DNA of 64,000 bases from Pterobdella sp. o SKG-2022 (GCA_964035795.1 OZ038321.1:21020283-21084282), one strand, 5' to 3'; shown: positions 1 through 13,448, counted from the stretch's first letter. The notes: generated by a model not told the origin, from the sequence alone. Numbers and translations are program-made.

Positions 1-3000
1 TCAAACATGAAACAACAATTATATTTATTGATAAACTTCAAATTTATAAAAAACATGAAAAAGTTAAAAGTTTTTCGCTTCCAATCGCCATTGAAGGTTT
101 CCACTTACAAATTTCATCAAGGAATTGATTTTAAACAAAAAAACCAAAAGATATTTCTCAAAACTGGAAGTTTTAAAACAAATGCATTGAACTCCAATTT
201 TTGCTCCCTTAGTAACGAAACTAAAATTGAATTTGCAAGACATGGACTTTTTGAGCTTCTTACAATGCATTTTTTTCCAAATTTTTCTTAAGGAACAATA
301 TAAGGCAATTTATTTGGCGTGCACAACACTGCTTCTTGATAAAAGAAAAAGTACTGCCATATAAAGAACAAAACTGGCATATTTTTCACAATTATTGAAA
401 AAAAATTATTTTTCAGCAATTATATCGAAATTTTGAAACTATTTCCTAAATATTTTTCTCTTTGGAATCCATTAACTTCCGCCTCAACTTTTATCTTATA
501 CTAAAACACCTTTTTTTTCTCCATTAATTTTAATATTTTTTTCGTTTCGATATGGTTCCTTCACCCACTTTTAACCTTAAGTTTTCATGCTCTTTCCTGA
601 CACTCTGAACCGCATCATACTCCTTTCTCGATGCTGGGTTTTTTCAATTCATTTTTTCAATTCATGTCTAAGTTTTCTCCTTTTTCTAAAGTGATCTATC
701 TACATTTACAATCATTTATCTTATTGAAGTTTCCACTTGTTTTGATATTCCCGCTTTTTTCTTCACTACAAACTTTTAATCACTCTGTTTTAACTAACAT
801 TACTTCAAAAAACTTACCCAATACCATTAAGAGGATTTTTCTTATTTTAGTCGCCATTTTTACAACCACAATATAACTTCTTAATTGTGTTGGTTTTTCT
901 AAGCTCTCTACACAGTCTACCTCTTTCTCTTATATTCCTTATACTTTTTATTTCATTCTCAAATTTTTATTTAAATTTGTGTTTACACTTTCCAAATTCA
1001 CCTAATAGAAAAAATCAAAATTCTTCTCTTTTGAAGATGAGAGCTTTTGTATCACTGTTAGTTTATTTAAAATTTAATTTCTTCACTTGAGTCTAAAAAA
1101 AAATTTTCAAAAACGCATAACAACCTTTTCCTTCGTTTGTTGAATAGATAAAATAATACGAGAGAGTATTAAGGAGTGCACTGGAGCGGGAGATGTAATG
1201 TAACTATGTTGTGTAAACAAGGTTGCTTGAACTCACATGGCGGTGATGTTGCTCATGGTTTTATATGCGAGTTCAGTTTTTATATCGGAACTCAAATAGT
1301 TATCAATTGAAACAATTTAAAAAAAAAACGCTTGTTGAGATGAATTTATGTAAATATTGATTAGAAAGCTTTGTTAAGATAATATTAATGCACATATTTA
1401 AAAAAGCTGTCGATAAATTTAACCCAAGCATATGAATTAACGCGGTAAAATTTGAAAAAAAGTTTTTTATATTAGCATTGAATTTATGCAGCTATTGAAA
1501 CTTAGTACTGCAATTTTTAGAGTAATGGCAAATAATATGAGAAAACTAAACAAATGGCTCACAAGCTTATAAATGCACCAAACTTTTCGTTTAGCTGTAA
1601 AGTCATCATCAAGTTATAAAAGAAAAAATTCAAAAACATTAGATGATGATTTCATAGTGAATAGAGAAACTTCGTGCATCAATAAGCTTGTGAGCCATTG
1701 TATAATTTCAACATTGGCAATGCATACTAACAAAGGGCTAAACAATATCCTAACCTCTTTTAATAAAACTTGAAGCCGAAGTTAACATTGGCTGTTTTGG
1801 CTGAAATTAATAAAAACAATTATGTATCTAAAAACTATGAACACTTAGTTATTTTTTTGAACGCATTCATCGAGCAAAAAAAAATCCATTGATTGAGTGG
1901 ACATCTTATAGGATATTTGGTCTTTATGTGTTTCATCGATTCTACGTACATCATTAACATATTGATGATATAATAAAATATGCTAGATACAGAATAGTAT
2001 CGCTTTTACGACGTTAGCGCCAAAAAGGCTTGTATGCTTTCAATAAAATTCAAGTCAATTTTATATTGATGTTCTTCGTACATTTTGATAAGTTAAATTC
2101 AGCCGATAAAAGAGCTTTTTTGTTAAGGTCGAATGCAGATAAGTATTGTACCCGGTACAATCAAAGGAAACGAAATAGCAACATCGAGTTAAGAAAAAAG
2201 AAAGAAAATTGAGATAAAGCCTTTACTATTGATAAATTTGTTTTCGAGATTAGCTATGATTAATGTGGAAATGTTCTGGGAGTCTGATTAAATGAAACAA
2301 CTATTGCTACTTTTATGCTCTTTTTAAACTTTTTTTTGTTGAAATTATGAATTTAAATCTCCAGATGCATTTGAGCAAGTTTATGGGAGATTATAAAAGA
2401 AATTTTGAAAGCAGGGAGAAATGATAATGATGGCCAAGAAATCTTTTCAGAAACATCAAACTTTTGCCATTCAAAAATATCGATAAGAGGGCAAAACGAA
2501 TTTGAAAATAATTAAAAAAAACTTATATTTTTCAAAAGCAAACACTCGTCTAGTATATAAATAGTATAGAAATAACATACTTTTAAAAGATATCATGCGC
2601 GGTTTTTAAACTTATAACCCATAAACTATTGAATTGCTAAGGCATTATGGCAAGGTCATATTTATCGAAAATTACAGCTGTTCACAGTAAAGTAATATTT
2701 TTATTCTGAAGGGAAATTTGAGAATAAATATTTTAAACTAAATATTACTCATATCAGATGCGCTCACTATTTTTAATCATCATTTCGACTTTTGTGAAGT
2801 ATAAAAATTTTCGAGAAATATTCTAGAAACAATCGTATGATTTTTAGATAAGAAATCTATAAAATTGAATAGTTTTCGTTTGATTTTTGTAGTTTTAGAT
2901 GGGCTAATAGAAGGAATTGCTCATAAAAAAGTTTATTTCTTTTTAAGTTCTTAATGCTCATTAATTGTTAATAATAATGTGTCTTGAAAACTCCAACTAG

Positions 3001-4705
3001 GATTGAGTGGGTAAGCGTACTGCAAATAAGTCAACTTTATTTGGAAATTAATTATATACAAAACATAAGACAAAATTAAAAAAAAACCACTTTATATTTA
3101 ATAAAATTTTAGCTTAACTTAAATTATAACTCCAAAAGTTATTCCAAAGCAAAATCTTTTCGAGTTTTGGGAGAAAACTTAAAGCTTAATTTTTACTGCA
3201 AACCGCTAGAAAAATTTCTTTGTTTTACGATTATATAGAACAAAAAAATAGAAAAAACTGCTTTTGATCATAAGTATTTTAAAAAAACTCTTGTAAAAAA
3301 TTTTCCCATAAACGTTTTGTTTTTTACTGCACTACATAATCATCGTTTTTGTCGGGCCCTAATTGAAGACTATAGATAAGATATAATTACGAAAACATAG
3401 TCTGAATATAGATCAGCTGGTGCAGTTATTATTAAAACTGGAATAAGAACCAAGTAGCAATTCTTAATTAATTAAATAAATGTATGTTTATATTATATTA
3501 ATTGATTCAACTCATTAAGAGCAGATACGTGGAGTTGATGTATCAGAAGAAAGCTTTCTTTGATTGTTTTGTTAAATTATTTTTTATATCTTGTATTGAA
3601 AACGTTTGTTCATGTTTCATTTGTTAATAGTTTCAGCTAAATCTTCCATTTTCAATGATATTTTGGTCTATTTTTGTTCACTGCAATACCATTCATCATG
3701 GTACAAACAGTTGAATGTTATTCCAAAAAACAAAACTATTAATGTTGAGTGTTATAAGCTTTATTGTCAATAAAATCACATTGCATGAATACATTATCAT
3801 TTCACAAAACAGGATTATTTTCCTTCAATGAAAAAAAATTCAATATCAAATATGAAAAGGTTGTAAAATAAACAATGAAACTATCCCAAAAGAATGGGAT
3901 TCTGCATCAAGGGTTTATGATTTATAACAAATGAAGAGGAAGCTATTCTTATTGAAATATAGCTCCGACAGTTTTAATTAAAAAAACTGTTTTTTTCAAA
4001 ATCCATCTTTAATGAAGTATTTTTTTCAATTTTTTAAAATCCTTCTTTCCAAAGTTATTGAAAAGTTGGTAGACAGATGTTGCTTGTTTCCAACGCATCT
4101 TCCCAAACAGGGTGACTACAAGCTTTATAGTTTTATTGATTTCATCGTTCTTTCGAGTTTCAGTGATGAATGATCAAAGAGTATAAATAGCGGAATTTTT
4201 TAATAATCATAATATATCATAAAATATATGCTAGAAGCAGTTCCATTTTGTAAACAAATTCATTTTTTGGCGAATAAATGTTCGTTTTGCAGGAATTTTA
4301 ATTGAAAAAAAATGGATTGAATACATTATTTCGTGTTTCGGAAAGAGTAGTTATTCTATGTTATTTTTCAATATATTTTCAAAACTTTCATTAAAAGGGA
4401 ATTTTTCGATTCGAATTTTTTATTCTTCTGTTTTGATTAAACGTTCTTCTTTCGAGTCCAAATATTAAATCGTTCTAAACGAAATTAAAAACACAAAAGT
4501 AACGATTATATAGTTTTACATAAAAATACAACTTTTAGCTTCACTTATGAATTCTCAATGAAATTGAATATTTGAAAACTTAAAATATTTATCTTGTACT
4601 CTTGAAGTTGTATTAACATTGGCTTGTGTACCAAGAGAGATAGCTTTCAATCTCATAAAATAGAAAATGAATCTTTACATCCACGAAATATCCCTTTCCC
4701 ATTAG
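1..4705. other. Gene-free AT-rich stretch
   Basis: I see no supportable gene here. Short open frames are AT-rich and lack splice context or recognisable protein composition. The only structured element is the fold-back repeat near 1.54-1.72 kb, listed separately. The sequence is dominated by A/T runs and by short TTTTCAAAA or TTTTGAAAA words that recur through the whole window. Confidence 0.6.
1541..1716. repeat. Imperfect inverted (fold-back) repeat, about 60-base arms
   Basis: Bases around 1553-1570 (AATGGCTCACAAGCTTAT) return as their reverse complement at about 1681-1699 (ATAAGCTTGTGAGCCATT). The similarity continues inward: AGTCATCATC near 1601 pairs with GATGATGATTT near 1643, leaving a loop of roughly 35 bases. 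The transcript of either strand could fold into one long hairpin. It may be a small palindromic transposon (MITE), a hairpin RNA, or chance decay of a larger fold-back element. No terminal target duplication was identified. Confidence 0.6.
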
Positions 4706-4709
4706 AAAC

Positions 4710-4952
4710 ATGCCAAGCATAATCCCCACTCTCCTCGACACAAACAACCCAGCCTACAACATCATTTCTAATCAGTCGAGTTCTACTAATTCATCTTCTT
4801 ATTTGTTGGAATCTTCATTTTATTCCGAAAATTACGGTCTGCATCCAGGAAATGAACATGAATATGAAGGCTCTCAACCCTATTTTGAACAGGAAATTAA
4901 CAGCTTTTCAACTACGATCTCTCCAAAGACCAACCCCATGATGTCTATGGCT
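4710..4952 (+). CDS. Orphan first coding exon, Ser/Asn-rich N-terminus, unrecognised
   Basis: A start codon at 4710 opens 81 codons ending in a good 5' splice site (GCT|GTGAGT at 4953). A pyrimidine-rich 3' splice site (CCCTTTCCCATTAG) ends at 4705, only four bases before the ATG. This suggests either a 5'-UTR intron or trans-splicing of a leader. The peptide starts MPSIIPTLLDTNNPAYNI and continues rich in Ser, Asn, Glu and Tyr, without a known domain; it is probably disordered. The exon ends in phase 0. It could be the start of the F-BAR/SH3 gene downstream, but the next candidate exon (13301) needs a phase-1 donor, so at least one exon is missing between them or the genes are different. The stop codon reached by reading through the splice site is probably intronic. 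Confidence 0.5.
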
Positions 4953-5511
4953 GTGAGTTCCAATGTTTGATAATTGAACAAAATATTTTAATCATTAATT
5001 AAACCATTAGTTACTTCATCATATTTGATACATTTCTAAGCACGAAATTTAGCTCACAAAAGATTTGAATAATGACAAAAATAGATAATTGGAAATTATT
5101 TTCATGAAATAAATATCTTAAAAGTTTTCAACTTTTTATATAATTCTTCTTTCTTATCATCAAACTGCAAAAATACGAACTAAATATCCGTGTTTGAGAT
5201 AAGATGAAACACGCAGTTAAACCCGCAAGATCAGGTGTGGTCTATTTTTTGAAAACTTGTTTTTAGTTCGAAATAATTTTTGAATATTTATAGGATTAAA
5301 TTTATTTTTTTGATAATAAAGACAAAAACTAAAAACTACGAAAATTAATATTTTTTCCCTCAATTTTTAAAATATTTCTCAGATAAATAAAAATAAAAAT
5401 TTATGGAAATTAAAAAAACGTCAAGTATGACATATTAAGAGAGAGATTAACCTTTAGTGTCAACTCTATAAAAAATCCTTCACTAATCTCCGTAACATTA
5501 ACAATCAGGCC

Positions 5512-5711
5512 NNNNNNNNNNNNNNNNNNNNNNNNNNNNNNNNNNNNNNNNNNNNNNNNNNNNNNNNNNNNNNNNNNNNNNNNNNNNNNNNNNNNNNNNN
5601 NNNNNNNNNNNNNNNNNNNNNNNNNNNNNNNNNNNNNNNNNNNNNNNNNNNNNNNNNNNNNNNNNNNNNNNNNNNNNNNNNNNNNNNNNNNNNNNNNNNN
5701 NNNNNNNNNNN
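5512..5711. other. Assembly gap, 200 N
   Basis: Exactly 200 undetermined bases, the usual placeholder size for a scaffold join. The true distance is unknown, and any open frame running through it is meaningless. Confidence 0.99.
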
Positions 5712-8179
5712 AATCTGCTTTCGATAGCACATCTATTCGACAAAACTTAATTATATTGGAAAGAATATTATTTTTTAGAAACAATTGTTTCAGAATGTTA
5801 CTTTAAATACAACTTGCAAATTCATACGAAGATTTGGATCTCATCAATTTTTTGTTGTGTTTTTTAAATTATTTGTAACAAAATCAAAATAATAAAATAA
5901 ATAATAAACGATAAAAAAATAATAAAAATGAATGTTTCAGAAATTATAAATTGAAATACCATTACACGAACTGTCCACTAAATACAATTGCTCTTTATTT
6001 TATTTTGGTAACGTTTGCAACTCATGTACGCTATCCGATATCATCACTCCTGCTTATATCCACAAATTACTTTCAAAATACTTGTTCGGGTGCACATGAT
6101 TGACCCTGAAGTATAGAATAAGTTTGAAAATTAATTTACTTTTAGTTCATTTCAGAAACACCTGCCCAGAAAATCGAATAAAGTGTGCTCCTAATTGCTG
6201 CTTACCACAGCATTGTGCATATTTTATCTATTATTTCAATTGACGTTTCAATACCTTTTGTTGAATGCGCATTTGCGGGTGTTTTTGAAAACAAATTATA
6301 AATTTCAAACTGCAGTTTTTGGTAATATATACACAAATTTTATTCAAAAGTTTTAGTTCCAATGATCATTGCAGCTTTCAAGATGAATAATTTTTCACAA
6401 TATTTGTGTATGAGTGCATGTTAAATAGAGTACATGTTAAATTGAAGACATTTTATGCTCATTTTAATAATTTTTTTTTTAGTTTTTACCGATTGGTTAT
6501 AGCACTATTTCACACTTTTTGAAGCATTTTTAGTTGCTCAGTAGACGCGTGCTAAAATAAGTTTCCACTTTTGAAACATTTCAGTCTGGTAAACTCCGAT
6601 ATTATTCGATTAAATATACTTTTGAATCGCTTAATTTAATTGCTTTTTATAATTTTTGAAAAATTTTGAACGTTTGAAACTTTGAATAGTTGTAATTAAA
6701 ATTTTGTTTATTTTTAAAAATGTAAAGTCAATCATATGAAGATGCACTGCATTAAACTGTTTAAAACTGTGCAAACTGACCTTAATAATTTCCCAATATA
6801 TTTTTTAACATTGAATTTTTGGACCATTTTCTTATATTTTTTTATTTTTGGTACCAATAACAACTTTTCACTAGAATATTCTTTGAAAGGAAGCTAAGGG
6901 GGTGCTATTGTTTTCAAAGGTATTCAAAACATATTGAAATCCATTAGGGGGATGATAGAACATCCAATTTTTATCGTTCAGTTACGAGAACTTAATAAAG
7001 TTTTCAAAAAATTGAAACTTATATATTTGGGTTTAAATATTAAATTTTTACTTTATGAAAATATTGCTGAAAAAGCATAAAGTCTCACTCGAAAGTTTAC
7101 CTAGGCAAAATGGTAGGGCAATATGAGGAAAGAATTTTTTGTCTTCTTTTATTTATTGTTTCTCAAACTTCATTTTAGTTTACATTGTTTATTCATAATT
7201 TATTTCTACTTTTTTGATTATTTGCGATATTTATTTTATAGAATTTTTTGAAAAACTTAATTAATTTTCTTAATAAAAAAAATAAATATTAAACGATCTT
7301 AAAATTCAGTTTTTTTCAAAATCTTATAAAATACATGTAAGAACTTTTGTTCATTTATTCATATGAAAAGTTTTCAAAATTACCCTTTTAATTTTCATTG
7401 TTTTTTTGTATGCTTCAAATCTTCTAGCTTTAAAATTTTATTTTGTTCAATAAAATTTGCATATGGTTTGTTTAATCCCATAAACTATATAGCTAAATTG
7501 TAAGTCTAGTAAAAAATTCATTGGATGACACTTAATTCTTGAGCATTCAACAAAAAATTCTCAATTCTCACATGTTTTAAAGTGGTTTTTCTTCTTTATA
7601 TGCAAAGTTGTTTTGTTTTAACTTTTAAATTCTATTAGCTTTTTCTTTTGAAGTTATCATTTGTTTTTAACCAGCCTCAAGGGCTTTCAATGGTTTTTAG
7701 TGCATAGCTGTTTAAACAATTTTGAAGATTTCTTGTTTCATCAACATTTCTCACTTTCTTCAGCTTAAGTATGTAATCTGATGTTCAAATCCACTCAAGA
7801 AAGTTTCGTTATTTCAAATTATTTTCAACTTCAAATATTTTAACTATTTCTGAAATATTTGAAAATATTTTAAGCTTTAAAACCCAAATAAAAAAAGTTT
7901 TTAAAAATTATTTATGTGTTTTGTATAACTTTTGCAGTAAAACCATCTTGCTTTTTGTAATTCTATTGCAATAATCAAAAAAAGTTTCCAATGTTTGATA
8001 ATTAAAAATCTCCCAAATTTCTTCCAGAATTTGTTTTGAAAGCAACACCTAGCGAATAAAATATTCTCCAAAAATGTTACTCGAATTTAAATTTTCAACT
8101 TATTAATGCCCTTTTTTTTTTGATTCTGCTTGTTTCCAACTGAATCAAAATATATTTTTCTCTAAAAAACACAAGTTTC
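5712..8179. other. Gene-free AT-rich stretch
   Basis: Nothing supportable is seen. No open frame here has splice context or protein-like composition. Confidence 0.55.
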
Positions 8180-9260
8180 AAGCAACATACACAATGTTTC
8201 GAACTTGCTCAAAACCGAAGTGCAGAGAGCCATCCGGAAGCTGAAAATCAAAAGCTCACAAGGAAAAAATATGGTAAAAAACGCTGCTCTGAAGGCTCGT
8301 GAAGTTAAAAAAGTTGAAACATTAATTTAGGTTTATGATAAATGCTTAAAACAAGAAACTGTGGCCAATTCATATAGACGGAAGTGATTGTGGTGCTGAT
8401 CCAAAAAAATGGGAACACTACCGAGGTTTCGAACTATCGACCAATATATATATTATCTTCTATTTATAAACTACAGTATCATTTTTCAACAAATAAAAAC
8501 GCAAATAAACCAACAAAAAATTCAAGATGGCTTTACAAGAGGGGTTTTCTCAATCCATTATCTACATGTCGTGAATTAGCTATAGGGAAAGACATACGAA
8601 TAGCAAATTTTCCTTAACATAACTTTTGATGACTACAAAAAGCGTTTGATAACAAAAAACTTCAACTTTTACTCAACAGTTTCAGCTTCAAAGATATCAG
8701 TGAAACTTGCTTAAACATAATAATAAATCTCAACATTTTTCATTAGAACCGATGTTGACAGTAAACGTCTTTGGCTTAGAAGAGATCTACGACAAAGTGA
8801 CATTACGTCTTTGATAAATATAAATGTTGAATCAAAAACATAGAAAAGACTTTTCAAATAAACCATTAAACCTACTATGGCCTATGAAAGCCAGACGAGT
8901 GGATATGTGGCACCAAACAAGAAGCACTCTGCATAACTCAAACAAAAAATCTAAATAAATTTCCAAAAATACTCATATTTATACAAAAACTACCACGAGT
9001 TGCAAAAAACAAAGATTTTTGGCAAAAAATACTGTCAAAGGGAATTTACATCAATGGACAAGGCATTTGGCAAGATTTTTGGATAACCACTGTACACTCA
9101 GGCTGATTCAGTGGTACCCACGTGGGAGCAAAAGAGCCCAAGCAAAAACAAGATGGTTGGATTCATTTAAAAAATAATAAAGAGTCAATAGGAGGGCTGT
9201 GGCTAATGTAAAAAGCTGGGAAAAAAAGTTGAGAAAGAGGTTCCTTCAAATGGCATAAGT
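8180..9260 (+). mobile_element. Decayed non-LTR retrotransposon (LINE), reverse-transcriptase part
   Basis: Short frames on the plus strand, broken by stops and shifts, read as pieces of a LINE reverse transcriptase. Near 8215-8300 there is VQRAIRKLKIKSSQGK, the linker before the fingers. Near 8384-8470 the block IVVLIQKNGNTTEVSNYRPI matches the classic fingers motif (I-P-x-x-K, then NYRPI). Near 8530-8560 a relic of the Q-x-G-F region is followed by fragments of the YxxAF block. Around 8920-9230 are pieces resembling the C-terminal part after the catalytic domain (KHSA...LKQKI, then a Trp-rich tail). The arrangement resembles RTE-type elements, but family assignment is tentative. It is certainly inactive. 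Confidence 0.7.
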
Positions 9261-10290
9261 CATCAAACTTAATAAAAAGAATAATCTTTTCAAGGTATTT
9301 TATGGATTTATAAACAATAGTAAGACTTTTTCAAAAGAATATTAAGGTTGAATGTTTGACGCATTAAATCTGGCAAAGAAGAAATGTGAGAGTACTTTTT
9401 TTTCAAAAGCATAGCAAAAGTAATAATAATTATTTCAAAGACATATAATGTATGTTTTGTATAGTAATTAAACTTTAAAAACATCAATTGAGGATTCATA
9501 CGTTTATTTAAAGTAAAAGCTATAAGTTTCGATGAGTATAGCCTTATCATAAGACGTTAGCGGTTGCTAACTGGAAAGCACAAAAACTAAAACTAACTAG
9601 ACAAGCTCAACATCCGTTTATGTATAGTGATCACGCAGTCACACCTCACAGGTAGGCTTACAAGCATGTCCAAGTTTAGTACACACGATCATACATAATG
9701 AAAAAATCATTTAAACCATCCCAAATTCATACATTATAGAAAGATTATCTTCAAAAATCAACAAAGTTATTTATAAGTAATTGGTGACATTTTACCACAG
9801 GTTTCATATCATGAAAAGTTTGAAAGTAAGATCGTAGACTGAATGAAGTGAAGGGTGATGTGATTGGGGAGTAAGGTGGAGACAATTTAAATGTTATAAA
9901 AATGACAAAAAAAAATCACACTTTGTTATGTGAACTCATACAAAAAGAATGAGGTAATACTATCACTAATTTACTTGATGGGGTTATGAATGATATGAAG
10001 AAAACTAAATAAATACTTTAAACAGTTTAAAATTTGTGAAAAATTATAGAAAATGATATTTAAATATAGAAAAGAATATAACTGAGTTTTTTTTTAAAGA
10101 TTTTTTGATTACTTATTTAATTAAATTATCCTAATTGTTTTGTGTCATTTACATTATGGGACCAGAAATATTGTAATGTAATATGTGTGCTTGCTGGAAG
10201 CTGTAAAACGTCTGAGTGGCATGGATAAATAAAAATAAAGCCTAAATAAACTAGGACTTCTTTAATTAAAACAATCTATTCTTCATCAAA
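9261..10290. other. No gene seen between two LINE fragments
   Basis: The composition is AT-rich with no protein-like frame. Part of it may be unrecognisable 3' tail of the plus-strand LINE upstream. Confidence 0.45.
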
Positions 10291-10291
10291 G

Positions 10292-10790
10292 TTAACGATT
10301 CGAAAAAAATGTTGACAACTGGCTTAAATATGGGAGGTTCAATGACGAAGACGTTAAAGTCTTCCTTGGTGGGCCCTTGGCTCGAACTGAGAACATGCGG
10401 TTCTTCGCATCGAATTTTTCGCATTCATTTTCCCTTTCCTCTAGGTGCAAATGCAAATTCATCCGCAAACAGGAGATTGTGTATAAGTGTTTCAAGAAAG
10501 CGCTTCAGTTTTTTTCATAGTGGTATATAAATGAATACTTTTATTTTTAGCATTTTAACTTTGGTTTCATATTTAACAAGCTTTGAGTCAATATAAAACA
10601 TATCATAGCTGTAACGAAAAAATATTCTAGCAGTGTTCGAGAAAAATTAGGAACAAGCATTGAATAAAAAAATATGCCTAAAAGTGTTGGTGTCAAAACA
10701 CATTTCTGCTTCAATCCTTTTGATACGGAAAAAGCTCCGAAATACACCCCTTTTCCCCCTCGTGAGCTATCAGACTATCTTGAAAAAACG
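10292..10790 (-). mobile_element. Decayed LINE reverse-transcriptase fragment
   Basis: Reading the minus strand from about 10750, KGLKQKCVLTPTLLGIFFYS corresponds to the conserved G-V-K-Q-G-C-V-L-A-P-T-L-F block of LINE reverse transcriptases, with the catalytically adjacent Gly changed to Lys. Further on (near 10480-10495), in another frame, LFADECICI corresponds to the L-F-A-D-D catalytic block, with the second Asp lost. Near 10320-10350 a hydrophobic piece occupies the position of the following F-x-Y-L-G region. At least one frameshift separates the blocks. It is a different fragment from the plus-strand LINE at 8.2-9.3 kb and is inactive. Confidence 0.65.
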
Positions 10791-13300
10791 GATGATGCTG
10801 ATGAAAAAACTAATTATTGAAGTTTAAATAAAAGATTTTTCATAATTAATAACTCTTCATATGTTAGTGAAGATCTCTTGATTTTTTCGACTAAGCCTGA
10901 TCAAACGATAAAAATTTTCTAATGATGTCTGTAACATTTTTTTCTAGCGATAGAAATAAATTCATTCAAAGATTGATTTAATAAGCATTTAAAAAGTCAA
11001 ACACACGTCTTAGTGGTTTCAAGGTTCAGAACTGATGCATTCAAGTACAATTTGTATATAATATTGTAATGGAGTTGGTGTATGCGTTGAAGTTGAAAAA
11101 GTATATAATGATCATCGGCTTTATGTAGTTTATCTGAATTGCATGCCGAAGCATGGATATTTGTGATCAAAGCTCAAAAATAAAATTAAGAAAAAAAAAT
11201 ATACAGACATAAAAGGTTGCTACTAATTTTTTGAAATTAGTCACAATTATAATCTTGAAAGTTTTCCAAAAAAATTTAAAACTAAAGTATAAGCTAATAG
11301 GGTAAAATTGATGACATTCTTGTTACTTGACGAAAATGCTTCAGAAATGACACAACGGACTGGATACAGAAGCCTCACAAGCTTCGAGTTGTGGCCCACC
11401 CTCAAGCATCACAACTCATCTACTTTCCACTACATTGCTTTAGGTACTAGTATCTTTTATATTTATTAAGACAACCTTCAAAAGTTTGGTCTCAGTGTTT
11501 AGTGTAGTGATGGAACTATGTTTTAATAGATAGAGAAGTTCTTGATTATTATTTAAAAATTAACACTCAGTTGGATAAAGATTGATCTTGAATTAAAAAT
11601 TTTAAAAAGATCATTAAAGTTTATTGTTCGCCTCAAGGGAAAAGAGAAACTTTTATATCATGAGATTCATTAAAAATTAAAACATTTTTTAATCCTCTCT
11701 TTGAAGGATTTTTATGATTTCAAGTTTTAAATGTTTCTATTTTCAACATAACTACCTCAAGCTAGATGCTTTGAAGAATTTTCAACGCATAAATTTATGT
11801 GTGGACATTATGGTTCTGCCACAGAGCCGGCTATTAGGGGGAATACGCTAAAAAGTTTGTTTGTACGGAAAATTTTTATTAGTGCCATAACGAGCTTCCC
11901 TTTACTTGTTATCTATTTTATACAATTCTATAAAAGGTTTTTGAGTTTTAACAAAGTTTTCCACTGAGATTTATATTTTTATAACATTTTAAAGAATTCC
12001 GATTGAACTTTGAAGTTTAAAATTTAATTTTTGAAATTTTATTGTAGTAGAAGTTTATTCTTAATTGCTGTATGGATGCGACAGAAACGCCAAACAATCA
12101 TGATTCCAACGCGTGACGCCATTACAAAATGCCTTTCCAACCTAAAACATTTTCAAATTTCAAATAAAATGAACTTCATAAATAAAATCTTAACTATTGA
12201 AAGTAAAAGTTTTTCGAAAGAACTTGAACATGAAAAATACCTCCGTTTTTAAAAAAAATTTTCAATAGTTTAAAAAAAATAGCTTTTAAAAAATTAAATA
12301 AATAAAAAATAATGGCAATTATTTTCCTTTTGTATCAATATTTCAAATTTTTGTGATAGCAACGTCTTTAGCATTGTGAAGCCTTACAAGTGGTTAAAAC
12401 CAATAAAAAATTTATTAACACTTTGACACGTCTTCAAACCATTTCTAACAAAAATCACAAGTTTTAAAAATGAATATTTAAAAACCAGAAAAACACAATA
12501 CAGACCACGACTTCAAACACAAAAAAGCTATTGGGTTCTCATACTTACTCCTCAAAAACATATGAAATCCGCAGTTATTAAAACGCTGAAAAATTCGATT
12601 CAGTGCACTAACCTTAATTCAATTAAACCATTATGATTTTGTAGCTTTGCGGCTTCCAGTTCATGGCAATGATTATAATTTCAAATATTATTAGAAATTT
12701 TGCAATACATCTATTAATATTGAATAAAGTAAGAATATTATGTAGGTTTAAAGTACAAAAACTGTTGGACACTATCGTGTATCTTCATTTACATTTTCCT
12801 TAAATAAGTTTAAATTTAAAAGTAAAAATTATTTGAAAAGATTTTTTTAAATGAATGATGCGGAAACCCTTTGTCATTGCAGTAAATTCCCTGTCTGTAT
12901 ATATTTAACTTATTTTTCAACGGAAAGTATCTAAATAACTTAAATATTTTTGGGTATTTAAATTATTTATTTAAGGTTTTTTACACCCGTATCTGTTATT
13001 TTTTTTGAGTGTTTCAGAAATGTAAAAAAATGTACACTTTTTCAAAAAACATTAAATGTCAAATGAAAGTTAAATTTGTAAAAGATATTTCAACCAGATT
13101 TACTTTAAACTTGAAGCGCTTTCAAACTTTGAAATAAAACTTTTCTTCCAAATCATTTTATCAAAATTCAAAAAAAAATCCATTAAGTCTTGTATTTTGA
13201 AATTATTCTTTTTCGAAATTATCAAAAAACATTAAATTTTAAAGAAATCTTACACAAATTCTCACACTTTGTTTGTAACTAATATTTATTTTCCTATTAG
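10791..13300. other. Gene-free AT-rich stretch
   Basis: No supportable gene. A slightly more GC-rich patch near 11340-11410 shows no coding sense on either strand. Confidence 0.5.
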
Positions 13301-13448
13301 AAAAATTCAATACAAAATTTAACACTTTCACAAAAACAGTCACAGACTTCATACAACAAGTAGCTAGCGCCCACAATGAGTTTTCAAAAAGGCTGAAAGG
13401 TCTGGTGAAGGCTTGTCATGAAAAGATGGATTTCTATCTTCCAGTCAA
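13301..13448 (+). CDS. Probable internal exon, helical, possible upstream part of the F-BAR/SH3 gene
   Basis: The 3' splice site TTTTCCTATTAG ends at 13300 and the 5' splice site AA|GTTAGT follows 13448. Between them one frame is open with good protein character, including TVTDFIQQVASAHNEFSKRL and then KGLVKACHEKMDFYLPVK. The pattern is an amphipathic helix like the first helices of F-BAR domains. The exon needs a phase-1 donor before it and ends in phase 2. The next accepted exon, at 20483, starts with exactly one base before its first codon, so the two can join in frame. That fit, plus the F-BAR-like helix, is the case for one gene. Against it, the intron would be 7 kb and the 20483 exon already looks like an F-BAR beginning. 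Confidence 0.45.

Noticed and set aside
7..291. 94-codon plus-strand open frame starting MKQQLYLLINF
   Set aside because: It is AT-driven (Lys, Asn, Phe, Leu), with no splice context or homology; an overlapping minus-strand frame is equally open.
5410..5784. Minus-strand open frames across the N run
   Set aside because: They exist only because undetermined bases contain no stop codons.
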